Part shown: piece after piece, positions 41,271 through 50,395 of the stretch
How positions within the stretch are numbered: position 1 is the first letter of the stretch
Layout of the letters: every line of letters starts with the position of its first letter
NCBI GenBank assembly: GCA_964342745.1
Contig: CAYFFW010000005.1
Coordinates: 1-64,000 of the forward strand
Direction of reading: 5' to 3'
Source of the DNA: AEGEAN-183 sp964342745
Lineage (GTDB): Bacteria; Pseudomonadota; Gammaproteobacteria; Magnimaribacterales; Magnimaribacteraceae
Length of the DNA stretch: 64,000 nucleotides
The notes under the pieces: model-generated
What the model was told of the DNA's origin: nothing
Databases searched by the model: none
The model's input: the letters and a program-made list of their open reading frames with translations, nothing else
Position numbers and translations under genes: made by a program

Positions 41271-44228
41271 ATGAAATTAAAGTTCCTTATAAACTTAGCT
41301 TTTATCTCTATGTTTGGCTTCTCTTCTTTAGCTCTTATGGCTGAAGATGATGATGAAGAAGACAGAGATAGGGGTGGTATTGAAGAAATCACGGTAACGG
41401 CAGAAAAAAGGACCTCGACTGTATCTGATACATCTATGTCCATAACTGCTTTTGATTCTAGTTTGATTGAAGATCTTGGATTACAAGGTGCAAACGACTT
41501 AATGGATCAACTACCAGCTACTACTCGAGATCCTTATGATGTAAGGATTCGTGGTGTTGGAAGAAACTTTAGAGCACTTGGTGGTGATCCAGGAGTTGCA
41601 ACTTACTACAATGGTGTTTACTCACCAGACTTTGGTATAGCTGCTTCAGAAAACTACTATTATGACGTAGAGCGTATTGAGGTACTTCGTGGTCCTCAGG
41701 GTACTCTATATGGAAGAAATTCCATTGGTGGTGCTATTAATTATATTACCAAGAAACCAAGTTTTGAAAACGGTGCTGAAGCCAGGATTCTAGCAGGTGA
41801 TTACAGTAACATTCAGTATTATGGGATGGTTACTGGCCCAATTACCGATAAGCTGGCATTCAGGGCTACAGCTGCAAAAATGGATAGAGATGGTACCCAG
41901 AAGTGTATTGGAGACTGTCGTGATCCTAGAAGCTTAGATGATTCAAATGAGGTTTTGACTCTTTTATGGCTGCCCAATGATGATATTGAGTTTCAAATAA
42001 GAGCAAATAACCGTCTGGTAGATAACATCATTCCCTCTAGAGTTCTCTTAGATTCAGGTTATGGTTCTTTAAGAGGCACTCAAGATACTTCCAATATGGT
42101 TCGTGGTGTAAGAAGAGCGACAGCTTCAACCCCAGGAGCTATAAGTTTTACTAATCCTACAACAGGAGAAGTTGGATATGGAGCTCCTTTAAGGGCTGGT
42201 GTTGATAATGCGGGCTGGCCAGGAAGATGGAACTCTTACTATGGTTCTACCTTGAATACTTTGAACACTTTTAATGTTGCTTTAAGTGATAATGAAAACT
42301 GTTGGGACTTCCCTTATCAGGGCGGATGTCAATCGAATCATCAGTATTTCGAACATGAAGGAATTCAATCACATATAACTTGGCAAATGAATGACAGAAC
42401 TGAAATTAAATACATTTATGGTTTTGTTGATTTTGACTATACGTTCAACATTGATTTAGATGGAACTGATGTTAGTTGGGACAAGTATGGAGTTACTGTT
42501 CTTGAGGATGTTCACATGAAGACCCATGAGATAACCATAAACTGGCAGATAGGTGAAGATGTTCTTATGACTTCAGGGTATTTCTATATGGATGAGAATA
42601 GAAAACAAAACTACAGTATTAGAAATAGCATTGGGGCAATTAAAAATCCTGCTACTTATGGTGCTTATGATATTCCTCAAGCATTTTTAGGAGGAGTATC
42701 AACCGCAGCATTACTTGGCGCCACAAACACATGTACAACACCTCAAGTTGGGTGGGTAGGTTCGGCGCCTAATAACACAACCATCGCTTGTAGATGGGGG
42801 GGTGACGCTATGGGGCAGGTTTACCATCATATGAATGATGTACAGAATGATGCTACTGCTGTTTACACTCAAGGAACTTGGACTATTAATGAAGAGTTCG
42901 CTCTAGTAGTTGGTGCAAGATATGCAGAAGATGATAAAACTTGGTTAGAGCAAAGAGGCGGTTACGCTGAATTGTTTATGAACTTCTCAGGTGGCTGGGA
43001 TTCAGTTTTAGCTCTTCAACAAGGGCAAGTTGGACCTTATTATGAATTGTTAGGTTTTGCCCCTTGGTCAGGAGCAGTTCCTGAGCTAACACCACTAGCT
43101 TACGCCAACTTAATTATGGGTAATGCTGTTTACACAGGTGATCCAAACAACCCTATTGCACCTGTATGTCCGCTTGACCAGCAAGACACATGCGCAACTC
43201 CAATGAGATTGTTCCAAGGATTTCCTTACGGATACACTTCTACTATTCCTGGTGATGATAAATGGAGTGATACAAACTACAGAGTGAACTTAGACTGGAC
43301 ACCAAACGGTGATCAGTTGTTTTACTTTGGAGTAACTACAGGATATAGATCAGGTGGAGTGGCCTTAGGTATATCAGGTTCTAGGGATGAACAAAGAGAT
43401 GAATTTGGACTTCCAACTGGCGCTGGTATCGAAGCAGTTTCTTATGATAAAGAAAGAGTTGATTCTATTGAATTTGGTTATAAAGGAATTCATATGGATG
43501 ATAAATTACAGCTATTCGCTTCGATCTATCATTATGATTATGATGGTTATCAAGATGTAGTAACTCAGTACGATCCTCTCAGAGGTGAAACTGCTGAATT
43601 CGCTTCAAACGCTGACGGTATTACTAATGAAGGATTTGAGATGGAGTTTGTTTATCAAGCAAGTGATAGATTAACTTTATCAGGAAACTTAAGTATTACT
43701 GAAACTGAATACGGGGAAGATTATTGGGTTATGACTACAGATGACCCTATGAATCCACCTCAAATATTTGGAACCTTCACACAAGGAGTGGTAGGTAACT
43801 CCGGAACAGGTTCAGATGTTAATGGTGATGGAGTTATTGATGCTTCAGATTTTCCTTATGCAGAGAATGTGAAAGGAAATCCTCTTAAAGGAATACCTAG
43901 AGAGAAAGCAACTGTGAGGGCTACCTATGAAATGGACAGTAGGTGGGGTCCAATATGGTTATGGTTAAATCACTCTTTTACTGGAGACTTCTCAGCCTCA
44001 GGGATACAAAGAGCCTTAGATAGAATTCCTTCTAGGGAAACCACCAACTTAAGTGGTTCTTGGTGGAGTAGTGATGCAAAAATGTCTGTAAGAGTAGCAG
44101 TAAATAATGTCTTTGATAACGACAATATATACAGCATAAGCACTACAACAAGTAGTGATAATTACAGCAAATATGGAGGTGCTTTATCTCCAAGAACTTT
44201 CTACGTGGATGTACGTTACAAGTTCTAA
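41271..44228 (+). CDS. TonB-dependent outer-membrane receptor
   Basis: 985 residues: signal peptide MKLKFLINLAFISMFGFSSL ending near LALMA, an acidic run DDDEEDRDRGG, TonB box IEEITVTAEKR, plug with VERIEVLRGPQGTLYGRNSI and GGAINYITKKPSF, and a barrel ending PRTFYVDVRYKF. The start is the ATG at 41271 behind TTAGGGGGAGAT; an in-frame GTG at 41193 lacks any ribosome-binding site. The IRGVG and RGPQGTLYG motifs put it with receptors of the Caulobacter/Sphingomonas type that import carbohydrates or aromatics. It opens the 41-64 kb catabolic island. Confidence 0.94.
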   Translation: MKLKFLINLAFISMFGFSSLALMAEDDDEEDRDRGGIEEITVTAEKRTSTVSDTSMSITAFDSSLIEDLGLQGANDLMDQLPATTRDPYDVRIRGVGRNFRALGGDPGVATYYNGVYSPDFGIAASENYYYDVERIEVLRGPQGTLYGRNSIGGAINYITKKPSFENGAEARILAGDYSNIQYYGMVTGPITDKLAFRATAAKMDRDGTQKCIGDCRDPRSLDDSNEVLTLLWLPNDDIEFQIRANNRLVDNIIPSRVLLDSGYGSLRGTQDTSNMVRGVRRATASTPGAISFTNPTTGEVGYGAPLRAGVDNAGWPGRWNSYYGSTLNTLNTFNVALSDNENCWDFPYQGGCQSNHQYFEHEGIQSHITWQMNDRTEIKYIYGFVDFDYTFNIDLDGTDVSWDKYGVTVLEDVHMKTHEITINWQIGEDVLMTSGYFYMDENRKQNYSIRNSIGAIKNPATYGAYDIPQAFLGGVSTAALLGATNTCTTPQVGWVGSAPNNTTIACRWGGDAMGQVYHHMNDVQNDATAVYTQGTWTINEEFALVVGARYAEDDKTWLEQRGGYAELFMNFSGGWDSVLALQQGQVGPYYELLGFAPWSGAVPELTPLAYANLIMGNAVYTGDPNNPIAPVCPLDQQDTCATPMRLFQGFPYGYTSTIPGDDKWSDTNYRVNLDWTPNGDQLFYFGVTTGYRSGGVALGISGSRDEQRDEFGLPTGAGIEAVSYDKERVDSIEFGYKGIHMDDKLQLFASIYHYDYDGYQDVVTQYDPLRGETAEFASNADGITNEGFEMEFVYQASDRLTLSGNLSITETEYGEDYWVMTTDDPMNPPQIFGTFTQGVVGNSGTGSDVNGDGVIDASDFPYAENVKGNPLKGIPREKATVRATYEMDSRWGPIWLWLNHSFTGDFSASGIQRALDRIPSRETTNLSGSWWSSDAKMSVRVAVNNVFDNDNIYSISTTTSSDNYSKYGGALSPRTFYVDVRYKF

Positions 44229-44248
44229 AAGATAACCACTTTATAAGA

Positions 44249-44276
44249 ATAGGCCGGTTTCCGGCCTATTTTTATT
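44249..44276 (+). terminator. Terminator after the second TonB receptor
   Basis: ATAGGCCGG (44249-44257) pairs perfectly with CCGGCCTAT (44261-44269) around TTT and is followed by TTTTTATTT. Confidence 0.9.
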
Positions 44277-44315
44277 TAAGTGTATATACTAAAGAAAATT
44301 AGTTAGGCATAAAAA

Positions 44316-45167
44316 ATGAAACCTTTATCTATAGCCGCCATTCAATTAAATCTTGAGCTTAGAGATAATTATTCATTAATAGAAAAAAAAGCTCGCGAGA
44401 CTATGCTTAGATACCCGTGGCTTCATATGCTTGTTTTTAGTGAATTAGCTGTGGGGGGAGTAGGAGTAAAAGACTCATCTTTTTATCTTTCAGAATATTT
44501 AGATCCATTAAAAGTTTTAGCTAAGGAACTAGGTATTTGGTTGATACCTGGCTCTTTTTATGAAAGAACTGATGAAGGTATTTTTAACACATCTCCCGTT
44601 ATCGATGATCAGGGTAAATTAGTCACAAAATGCAGGAAGCTTTATCCATTCTTGCCTTTTGAAAAAGGAGTTACTGCTGGAAATGAAGTTTGTGTTTTTG
44701 AATTTCCGGGCTATGGAAAATTAGGTCTACAGATTTGCTATGATTTGTGGTTTCCAGAAACTTGTAGAGCTATTGCTATGAAAGGAGCGGAAGTGATTCT
44801 CCATCCCAGCCTTACTGATACTTGTGATAGAGATGTAGAAAGGGCCATGGTGAAGGCAACAGCAGCCCAACAACAATGTTATTACGTAGATATTAATGCT
44901 GCTGGTGAACAAGGAGTGGGACAATCTTTAATATGTGGTCCTGATGGCGAAATTCTTCATGATGCTAATGAAAGCGAAGAGATAATGCTTATAGAGGTAG
45001 ATTTTAATAGGGTTAGAAGGTGCAGAGAGAGAGGTTTAATGGGCTTAGGACAGCCTTTAAAAAGTTACAGGGATGACCCAAAGAAGCATTTATCTAATGA
45101 GCCTGATAAAGACTACCTTGATAATTTAGGCCCTTTAGATATACCCTCGAAAGAAAAGACTCCATAA
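44316..45167 (+). CDS. Carbon-nitrogen hydrolase (nitrilase superfamily)
   Basis: 283 residues with the complete Glu-Lys-Cys triad: Glu43 in FSELAVGG, Lys108 in CRKLYPF, and Cys141 in LQICYDLWFPE. The superfamily cleaves nitriles, amides or N-carbamoyl compounds; the context segment after Cys (YDLWFPETCRAIAMKGAE) is amidase-like more than nitrilase-like. The product is probably cytosolic, since no signal is seen. It follows the receptor terminator by 40 bases, so it has its own promoter, and precedes a set of exported proteins. Confidence 0.86.
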   Translation: MKPLSIAAIQLNLELRDNYSLIEKKARETMLRYPWLHMLVFSELAVGGVGVKDSSFYLSEYLDPLKVLAKELGIWLIPGSFYERTDEGIFNTSPVIDDQGKLVTKCRKLYPFLPFEKGVTAGNEVCVFEFPGYGKLGLQICYDLWFPETCRAIAMKGAEVILHPSLTDTCDRDVERAMVKATAAQQQCYYVDINAAGEQGVGQSLICGPDGEILHDANESEEIMLIEVDFNRVRRCRERGLMGLGQPLKSYRDDPKKHLSNEPDKDYLDNLGPLDIPSKEKTP

Positions 45168-45210
45168 TCTTTACGTAAGTTAATATACTATTCCTACAAA
45201 GGAGGCAGGG

Positions 45211-46029
45211 GTGAAGAAATTTTTTTACTTATTAATTCTTATCAGTAGTTTTATTACAGAAATATATGCTGAAAAAGATTTACCTAGGGGGCCACTCGGA
45301 AAGCCAGATCTAAATGGTGTCTGGCAAGTCTTAAATTCAGCTAATTTTAATTTAGAAGCTCATGCTGCTAGCGCAGCACTTTCTTTGGTTGAAGGACCAG
45401 TTGTTCCTATTCCACATCCTAGTATTGTTGCCTTAGGTGCAGTAGGGTCTGTGCCTGCTGGCATGGGGGTTGTTGAAGGAGGGACTATTCCTTATAAAAA
45501 GTGGGCTTTAAATAAGAGAGATGAGAATAAGAAAAAATGGTTAGAAAGAGATCCAGAAATTAAATGTTACTTGCCTGGAGTGCCTAGGGCTAACTATATG
45601 CATTTACCCTTTCAAATTTTTCACAGTGAGAAAGCAGTCTTTTTTGCATATGAATATGCAGGAGCTGTGAGAAATATATATCTTGAGGATCCTGGTCCAG
45701 CGCCAGTTGATTCTTGGATGGGACAATCTTGGGGTTACTGGGATAAAGATACTTTTGTAGTTGAAGCCTCAGGTTTCAATGATCAAACTTGGTTTGATAG
45801 ATCAGGTAATTTCCATAGTGAAGAATTAAAGGTTATTGAGAGGTACACTTTATTGAATAACCACACAATGAGATACGAAGCTACCATAGAAGATGAAAAA
45901 GTTTTTACTAAACCTTGGAAAATAAGCATGACTTTATATAAGAGAGTTGGAAAGGATGCTCAATTACAACAATTTAAATGCGTTGAATTTGTAGAGGAAT
46001 TACTTTATGGGCAATGGCGTGCTAAGTAA
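45211..46029 (+). CDS. Exported protein of unknown function with PDLxGxW motif
   Basis: 272 residues with a signal peptide (MKKFFYLLILISSFITEIYA) and no recognised catalytic site. Directly after the signal comes GPLGKPDLNGVWQ, and the C-terminal half contains DSWMGQSWGYWDKDTFVVEA and a conserved-looking LKVIERYTLLNNHTMRYEAT. The same plan appears in the next gene, so the two are paralogues of a periplasmic family that often sits beside DUF6152 genes. The GTG start follows a near-perfect AAAGGAGGCAGGG site. Function unknown; a binding or sensing role is as likely as an enzyme. Confidence 0.7.
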   Translation: MKKFFYLLILISSFITEIYAEKDLPRGPLGKPDLNGVWQVLNSANFNLEAHAASAALSLVEGPVVPIPHPSIVALGAVGSVPAGMGVVEGGTIPYKKWALNKRDENKKKWLERDPEIKCYLPGVPRANYMHLPFQIFHSEKAVFFAYEYAGAVRNIYLEDPGPAPVDSWMGQSWGYWDKDTFVVEASGFNDQTWFDRSGNFHSEELKVIERYTLLNNHTMRYEATIEDEKVFTKPWKISMTLYKRVGKDAQLQQFKCVEFVEELLYGQWRAK

Positions 46030-46047
46030 AAAAAGGAGAAACTTAGA

Positions 46048-47028
46048 ATGAAAGGGTTAAAAGGTTTATTGATACTTGTTTTTATTAATAGCTGTGGTGT
46101 TGTTTTATCAGAAGAACAAATGAAAACTTGGTTTGGAGACCCAGACTTACAAGGAACTTGGACTAACGCTAGCTTAACTACTTTAGAAAGACCTGATCAA
46201 TTTAAGAGTTTAGTGGTTAGTGAAGAACAAGCTACAAGAGCTGAAGTAACCTCTGCTGCTTTTACTGAAGCTATAGACAACCCCTATGAAGAAGGTGAAA
46301 CGCCAAAAGCAGGTGAAAATGTTGGAGGTTATAACACAGCTTGGATGGATCCAGGCACAAAACTATTTAAGATTAATGGAGAATATAGAAGTTCTATTCT
46401 TACTTACCCTGAAGATGGAAAACTTCCTAGAAGGTGGGTTAGATGGGGGGTAGAAGGTCCCAGTATTTATCGTATGTTTTCTCAAGCAAATCATCCCGAG
46501 GAAAGGAGTCTAGGTGAAAGGTGTTTAGTGGGGTTCGGTTCAAGCGGCGGTCCTCCTATGTTAAATGTCTTATATAACAATCACTATCAAATTGTACAAT
46601 CGCCTGGCTATGTGATGATTCTAGTGGAGATGAATCATGATGCTCGCATTATCCGTTTAAAAGGAAATCACCTTCCTGATCACATAAGACCCTGGTTAGG
46701 AGATTCTGTAGGTCACTGGGAAGGTAATACTTTAGTTGTAAAAACCAAGAACCACCATTTGCAACAGCGCTTTAGAGCTGCAATCCGTCATCAAATACTT
46801 ATTACTGAGGATGCAGAAATAACAGAAAGATTTACAAGGATTTCAGAAGATGAAATTCTTTATCAATTTGAGGTAGATGACAATGTTGCTTATAAAGATT
46901 CTTGGAAAGGCGAGATGCCATTAAGAGAAGCTGAAGGGAAGATCTATGAATACGCTTGTCATGAAGGAAATTATGCCATGGCGAATATATTGGCAGGTGC
47001 AAGGGAAGAAGAAAGGAGGAATCAATGA
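46048..47028 (+). CDS. Exported protein of unknown function, paralogue of the preceding gene
   Basis: 326 residues with an N-terminal signal that ends near NSCGVVLS; the Cys in this segment makes a lipoprotein possible. FGDPDLQGTWTNASLTTLERP follows, and the C-terminal half has LGDSVGHWEGNTLVVKT, matching the WMGQSWGYWDKDTFVVEA region of its neighbour. Histidine- and arginine-rich surface segments are seen (KNHHLQQRFRAAIRHQ). It is 18 bases after its paralogue and overlaps the DUF6152 gene by four bases (ATGA), so the three are translated together. Confidence 0.7.
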   Translation: MKGLKGLLILVFINSCGVVLSEEQMKTWFGDPDLQGTWTNASLTTLERPDQFKSLVVSEEQATRAEVTSAAFTEAIDNPYEEGETPKAGENVGGYNTAWMDPGTKLFKINGEYRSSILTYPEDGKLPRRWVRWGVEGPSIYRMFSQANHPEERSLGERCLVGFGSSGGPPMLNVLYNNHYQIVQSPGYVMILVEMNHDARIIRLKGNHLPDHIRPWLGDSVGHWEGNTLVVKTKNHHLQQRFRAAIRHQILITEDAEITERFTRISEDEILYQFEVDDNVAYKDSWKGEMPLREAEGKIYEYACHEGNYAMANILAGAREEERRNQ

Positions 47029-47465
47029 AACTTTATCTTAAATTTATAGTTAGCATAAGTTGTTTAATTCTGTTTTCTAAAGTTTTCGCACATCACGCGT
47101 TTACAGCTGAATTTGATGCCAATGCTCCAATTAACATTACTGGAAAAGTTGTCAAGGTGGAGTGGATAAACCCTCATGCTTGGGTGCATGTTGAGGTGGA
47201 AGATGATAATGGAAAAACTATTTGGATGGTTGAAGGAGGAACTCCTAATACTCTTATTAGAAATGGAATTACAAAAAAAACATTAGTACCAGGCACAGTG
47301 ATAGTAGTTAGAGGATATCAGAGTAAAGGACGTTTATGTTTGCCTAGATGTATAGCTAACGGAAGAGACGTTACTTTTCCTGACGGGAGCAAGGTATTTA
47401 TGGGGTCATCTGGTACAGGAGCTCCTAGAGATGGTTCAGATCCAAGAGAACCTAAAAGGAAGTAG
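47025..47465 (+). CDS. DUF6152 family exported protein
   Basis: 146 residues. A signal peptide ends SKVFA, and predicted cleavage leaves HHAFTAEFD as the mature N-terminus, with His23 and His24 first. Later come VVKVEWINPHAWVHVEVED and WMVEGGTPNTLIRNG, the family landmarks I associate with DUF6152. The fold is probably a small beta-barrel (OB-like). Function unknown. An N-terminal His next to further histidines suggests copper binding, which is my inference. The gene sits between its usual PDLxGxW partners and a cytochrome gene. Confidence 0.8.
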   Translation: MKLYLKFIVSISCLILFSKVFAHHAFTAEFDANAPINITGKVVKVEWINPHAWVHVEVEDDNGKTIWMVEGGTPNTLIRNGITKKTLVPGTVIVVRGYQSKGRLCLPRCIANGRDVTFPDGSKVFMGSSGTGAPRDGSDPREPKRK

Positions 47466-47488
47466 CTCTCTTAAGGCCTATCCTTCAA

Positions 47489-47920
47489 GTGAAAAAAAAA
47501 TCTTTATTTATAATTTTAATTCTCTCTTTTATCCAAGTGCATGCTTCGGAATATGAGCACTCTGAGGTTCATGATTTGATGGCTTATATATTAGATCCTG
47601 CTGCTGAAGTTATTTGGGATTCGGCAGGTTTTATTATTACGGAAGAGGGAGAAACTAACTTAGCACCAACTAATCAAGAAGAATGGGATAGAGTTAAACA
47701 TGCAGCTAAAGTAATCTCTGGAAGTTCTTATTTACTTTCTAGACCAGAGGTTGTTGCAGATAAGACTCAATGGGTTTCTCTATCAATCGCTTTAAAGGGG
47801 GTAGGGGAGAAGCTTTTTGAAGCAGCAGAAAATAAAGATTCTGAGAGTCTTTTTAAAACAGGTGCCGAGTTATATCAAGTTTGTGTAGCTTGTCATCAAG
47901 TCTATTGGATTAAAGACTAG
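47489..47920 (+). CDS. Class II-like c-type cytochrome
   Basis: A 143-residue exported protein. The signal peptide MKKKSLFIILILSFIQVHA is followed by a helical domain and one haem-binding CVACH at 132-136, eight residues from the C-terminus. A C-terminal CxxCH on a four-helix plan is the cytochrome c' / c556 layout, where the last helix carries the haem. The start is GTG, needed to include the signal. It should act in the periplasm as an electron carrier, and its neighbours are exported or membrane proteins of unknown function. Confidence 0.8.
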   Translation: MKKKSLFIILILSFIQVHASEYEHSEVHDLMAYILDPAAEVIWDSAGFIITEEGETNLAPTNQEEWDRVKHAAKVISGSSYLLSRPEVVADKTQWVSLSIALKGVGEKLFEAAENKDSESLFKTGAELYQVCVACHQVYWIKD

Positions 47921-47948
47921 TAAGAGCTTTATATAGCTAGTTAAGAAG

Positions 47949-48518
47949 ATGTTAGAAATAGTTATATGGCTGTCTGAAACTAAGTGGAGCATAGCATTAG
48001 TTGAGTCTCTTTATCTCTATCCTTGGATTGAGTCAGCACATGTACTTTCTATCTGTTTCTTTGTAGGTATATTGATATTCGTTGATTTACGGTTGATGGG
48101 GCTAGTGTTTAATAAATTACCTATCTCAGAGATGAATAGGAAAGTACTGCCTTGGTCTTTATTTGGATTTGGGTTAATGACTATAACTGGGTTTTTGCTT
48201 TTTTACGCAATTCCTATAAGAAGTTATCAAAATATTTTCTTTAGGATGAAGATTATCTTGATCGTACTAGCAGGCTTGAATGCCTATTTATTTCATAAAC
48301 AGATGAAAAATAATGGAGATAAATGGGACGAAAGTAAAAATATTCCTAAAAGCGTAAAATTTAAAGCTACTGCATCTTTGTGTCTTTGGGCTTTGGTTAT
48401 AATTTCTGGTCGTATGATTGCATACAATTGGTTTGATTGTGATAGACAACCTCAACCAGAGTGGGTTAATTGGGCTGCAGGTTGTGTTGTTGAGTTATCT
48501 AATTTTGAGGATTTCTAG
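47949..48518 (+). CDS. Four-helix inner-membrane protein, DUF6644-like (copy 1)
   Basis: 189 residues with about four membrane helices. Helix 1 carries YPWIESAHVLSI and ends FVDLRLMGLVF; a matching pair of motifs occurs in the next gene. A further His sits in LNAYLFHKQM. The C-terminus has paired Cys residues (FDCDR and AAGCVVE) outside the membrane. The family has no known function. The conserved His in the first helix could ligate haem b, which is a hypothesis. It overlaps its paralogue by one base. Confidence 0.7.
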   Translation: MLEIVIWLSETKWSIALVESLYLYPWIESAHVLSICFFVGILIFVDLRLMGLVFNKLPISEMNRKVLPWSLFGFGLMTITGFLLFYAIPIRSYQNIFFRMKIILIVLAGLNAYLFHKQMKNNGDKWDESKNIPKSVKFKATASLCLWALVIISGRMIAYNWFDCDRQPQPEWVNWAAGCVVELSNFEDF

Positions 48519-48997
48519 TGGGATCAGAGAAAATACTTTATATATTTGATAACTTGGAGCAATCCTTTATCGGAGAGGCTATTAGGAACTCAATTTGGAT
48601 GTTTCCTTTTATTGAAGCAATTCACTTGATAGGTTTAGCAATTCTTGGGGGTTCTATCTTAGTTGGAGATTTAAGGCTTTTAGGTTTAATGCTCTCTTCT
48701 AGACCTATTAATTATGTAATTAGTCAGACCACCTTCGCTATAAAACTTGGTTTATTTGTTTTGATTTCAACGGGAATACCCCTGTTTTTAAGTGAAGCTA
48801 TTAAGCTTTACTACAGTAGAGCCTTTTGGATAAAAATGATTACCTTGATAATAGGATTATTTTTCTTATTTTTTATAAGAAATCCTTTTGCCTTAAAAGC
48901 TGAAACAGACACTAATGTATTTAAGATTATAGGCGTATTATCTATATCTACATGGGCTATTATTGCTGGTGCTGGTAGATGGATTGGTTTTTCTTAA
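48518..48997 (+). CDS. Four-helix inner-membrane protein, DUF6644-like (copy 2)
   Basis: 159 residues, about four helices, with MFPFIEAIHLIGLAI and VGDLRLLGLML matching the IESAH and VDLRLMGL motifs of copy 1. The two are tandem paralogues and may form a heterodimer. The start is GTG, whose first base is the last base of the preceding TAG stop. The sequence closes AGAGRWIGFS. With the cytochrome gene upstream, a membrane electron-transfer complex is plausible but unproven. Confidence 0.7.
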   Translation: MGSEKILYIFDNLEQSFIGEAIRNSIWMFPFIEAIHLIGLAILGGSILVGDLRLLGLMLSSRPINYVISQTTFAIKLGLFVLISTGIPLFLSEAIKLYYSRAFWIKMITLIIGLFFLFFIRNPFALKAETDTNVFKIIGVLSISTWAIIAGAGRWIGFS

Positions 48998-49018
48998 TCA
49001 AACTAGTAAAAAATAAAA

Positions 49019-50395
49019 ATGAATTCAAACCCTAACTCTCTTAGTCTTGGCGTAAAGGTTGGTTATGGAATAGGGGATATAGCCATATGCCTCTATTGGA
49101 GTGGAGTTGGTCTTTATCTAATGTATTTTTATACTGATGTTGTAGGCATTTCACCTGTTTTGGCAAGTGCAATTTATTCCATAGGTATGGCTTGGGACGC
49201 TATCACAGACCCTTCAATGGGTTTCCTTGCTGAAAGAACTAGAACAAGGTGGGGTGTTTATAGGCCCTATTTATTATTTGGAAATATTCCTTTAGCTCTT
49301 TCATTTATTCTTCTGATGTGGGTCCCTCCTTTTGAAGGAACTGCCCTTTTTATATTTCTCTTGTTTGCAAATTTATTGCATAGAACATGTTTCACTATTG
49401 TAAGTGTTCCTTTTTCCTCTTTAACACCAAGAATCACTGAAGATAGCCAACAAAGAACTAATCTTACTGGTTTTCGGATGATGGGAGCACAGACGGGTAC
49501 CAACTTGATGTCAGCTTTTGCCTTTCCTATTGTATTTTGGTTTGGAATGGGCGATGAAGCTAAAGGTTTTGTATTTATGGCAATGATCGCAGGAATTACT
49601 GCTCTCATCATTCACAGTATTACCTTTTATACGGTAAAAGAACCGCAACAAGATCAGGGAATAGAAAGGGTAGGAGAAAATTTTCTCGAAATTGCTAAAT
49701 CAATTAGGCGAAATAAACCTTTCTGGTTAGTTTTTTCTGCTACCTTAATAGTTGGTGTTACAACTATATTTTTTGGTAATAGTTTAGTTTATTACTCGAA
49801 ATACGCTTTGGGATTGCATGAATATCAAGGCACTATTTTATTTACTAATGGAATAGTTGCTTTTGCCAGCATTCCAATCTGGTGGTTAATCTCAAATAAA
49901 ATTGGTAAACGTCATACTTGGTTAATATCAATGAGTATTACTTTAATTGCTTTTATTTGCTTTTATCTTTACCCAATATCAACACTTAAAGAACTATTAG
50001 TTTTAGTTGCATTTATAGGATTTGGTGCGGGAGCTGGAGGTATCCTTTTTTGGTCTATGTTACCAGATACTATTGAGTATGGAGAGGTGTATACAGGAGT
50101 CAGAAGCGAATCATCTCTTTATGGTTTTATGACTTTTGCTCAAAAAGGATCTATAGCTCTAGCTATTCTAATATTTGGATTTGTCTTTAGTTTTATAGGC
50201 TTTGAAGCTAACCAAGTTCAAAGTGCAGAAACTATTTCTTCCATGAAAAGAATTATGAGTATTATCCCTGCTTTTGGTGTGGCGTTAAGTTTAGTTGTAA
50301 TTTATTTCTATCCCATAGACACAGAAACTCATAAACAATTATTGGAGCAAATTAAAAGTAAAAATCATAAGCTGGAGGCTTTAGAAGAAATATGA
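49019..50395 (+). CDS. GPH-family (MelB-like) cation symporter of the major facilitator superfamily
   Basis: A 458-residue, 12-helix inner-membrane transporter. The N-terminal KVGYGIGDIAICLYWSG, the cation-site region AWDAITDPSMGFLAERTRTR and RPYLLFGNIPLALSF are landmarks of the glycoside-pentoside-hexuronide:cation symporters. Members carry sugars, glycosides or sulfonated compounds with Na+ or H+. It overlaps the downstream dehydrogenase-fusion gene by four bases (ATGA), which suggests that the imported substrate is processed by that enzyme. Confidence 0.9.
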   Translation: MNSNPNSLSLGVKVGYGIGDIAICLYWSGVGLYLMYFYTDVVGISPVLASAIYSIGMAWDAITDPSMGFLAERTRTRWGVYRPYLLFGNIPLALSFILLMWVPPFEGTALFIFLLFANLLHRTCFTIVSVPFSSLTPRITEDSQQRTNLTGFRMMGAQTGTNLMSAFAFPIVFWFGMGDEAKGFVFMAMIAGITALIIHSITFYTVKEPQQDQGIERVGENFLEIAKSIRRNKPFWLVFSATLIVGVTTIFFGNSLVYYSKYALGLHEYQGTILFTNGIVAFASIPIWWLISNKIGKRHTWLISMSITLIAFICFYLYPISTLKELLVLVAFIGFGAGAGGILFWSMLPDTIEYGEVYTGVRSESSLYGFMTFAQKGSIALAILIFGFVFSFIGFEANQVQSAETISSMKRIMSIIPAFGVALSLVVIYFYPIDTETHKQLLEQIKSKNHKLEALEEI

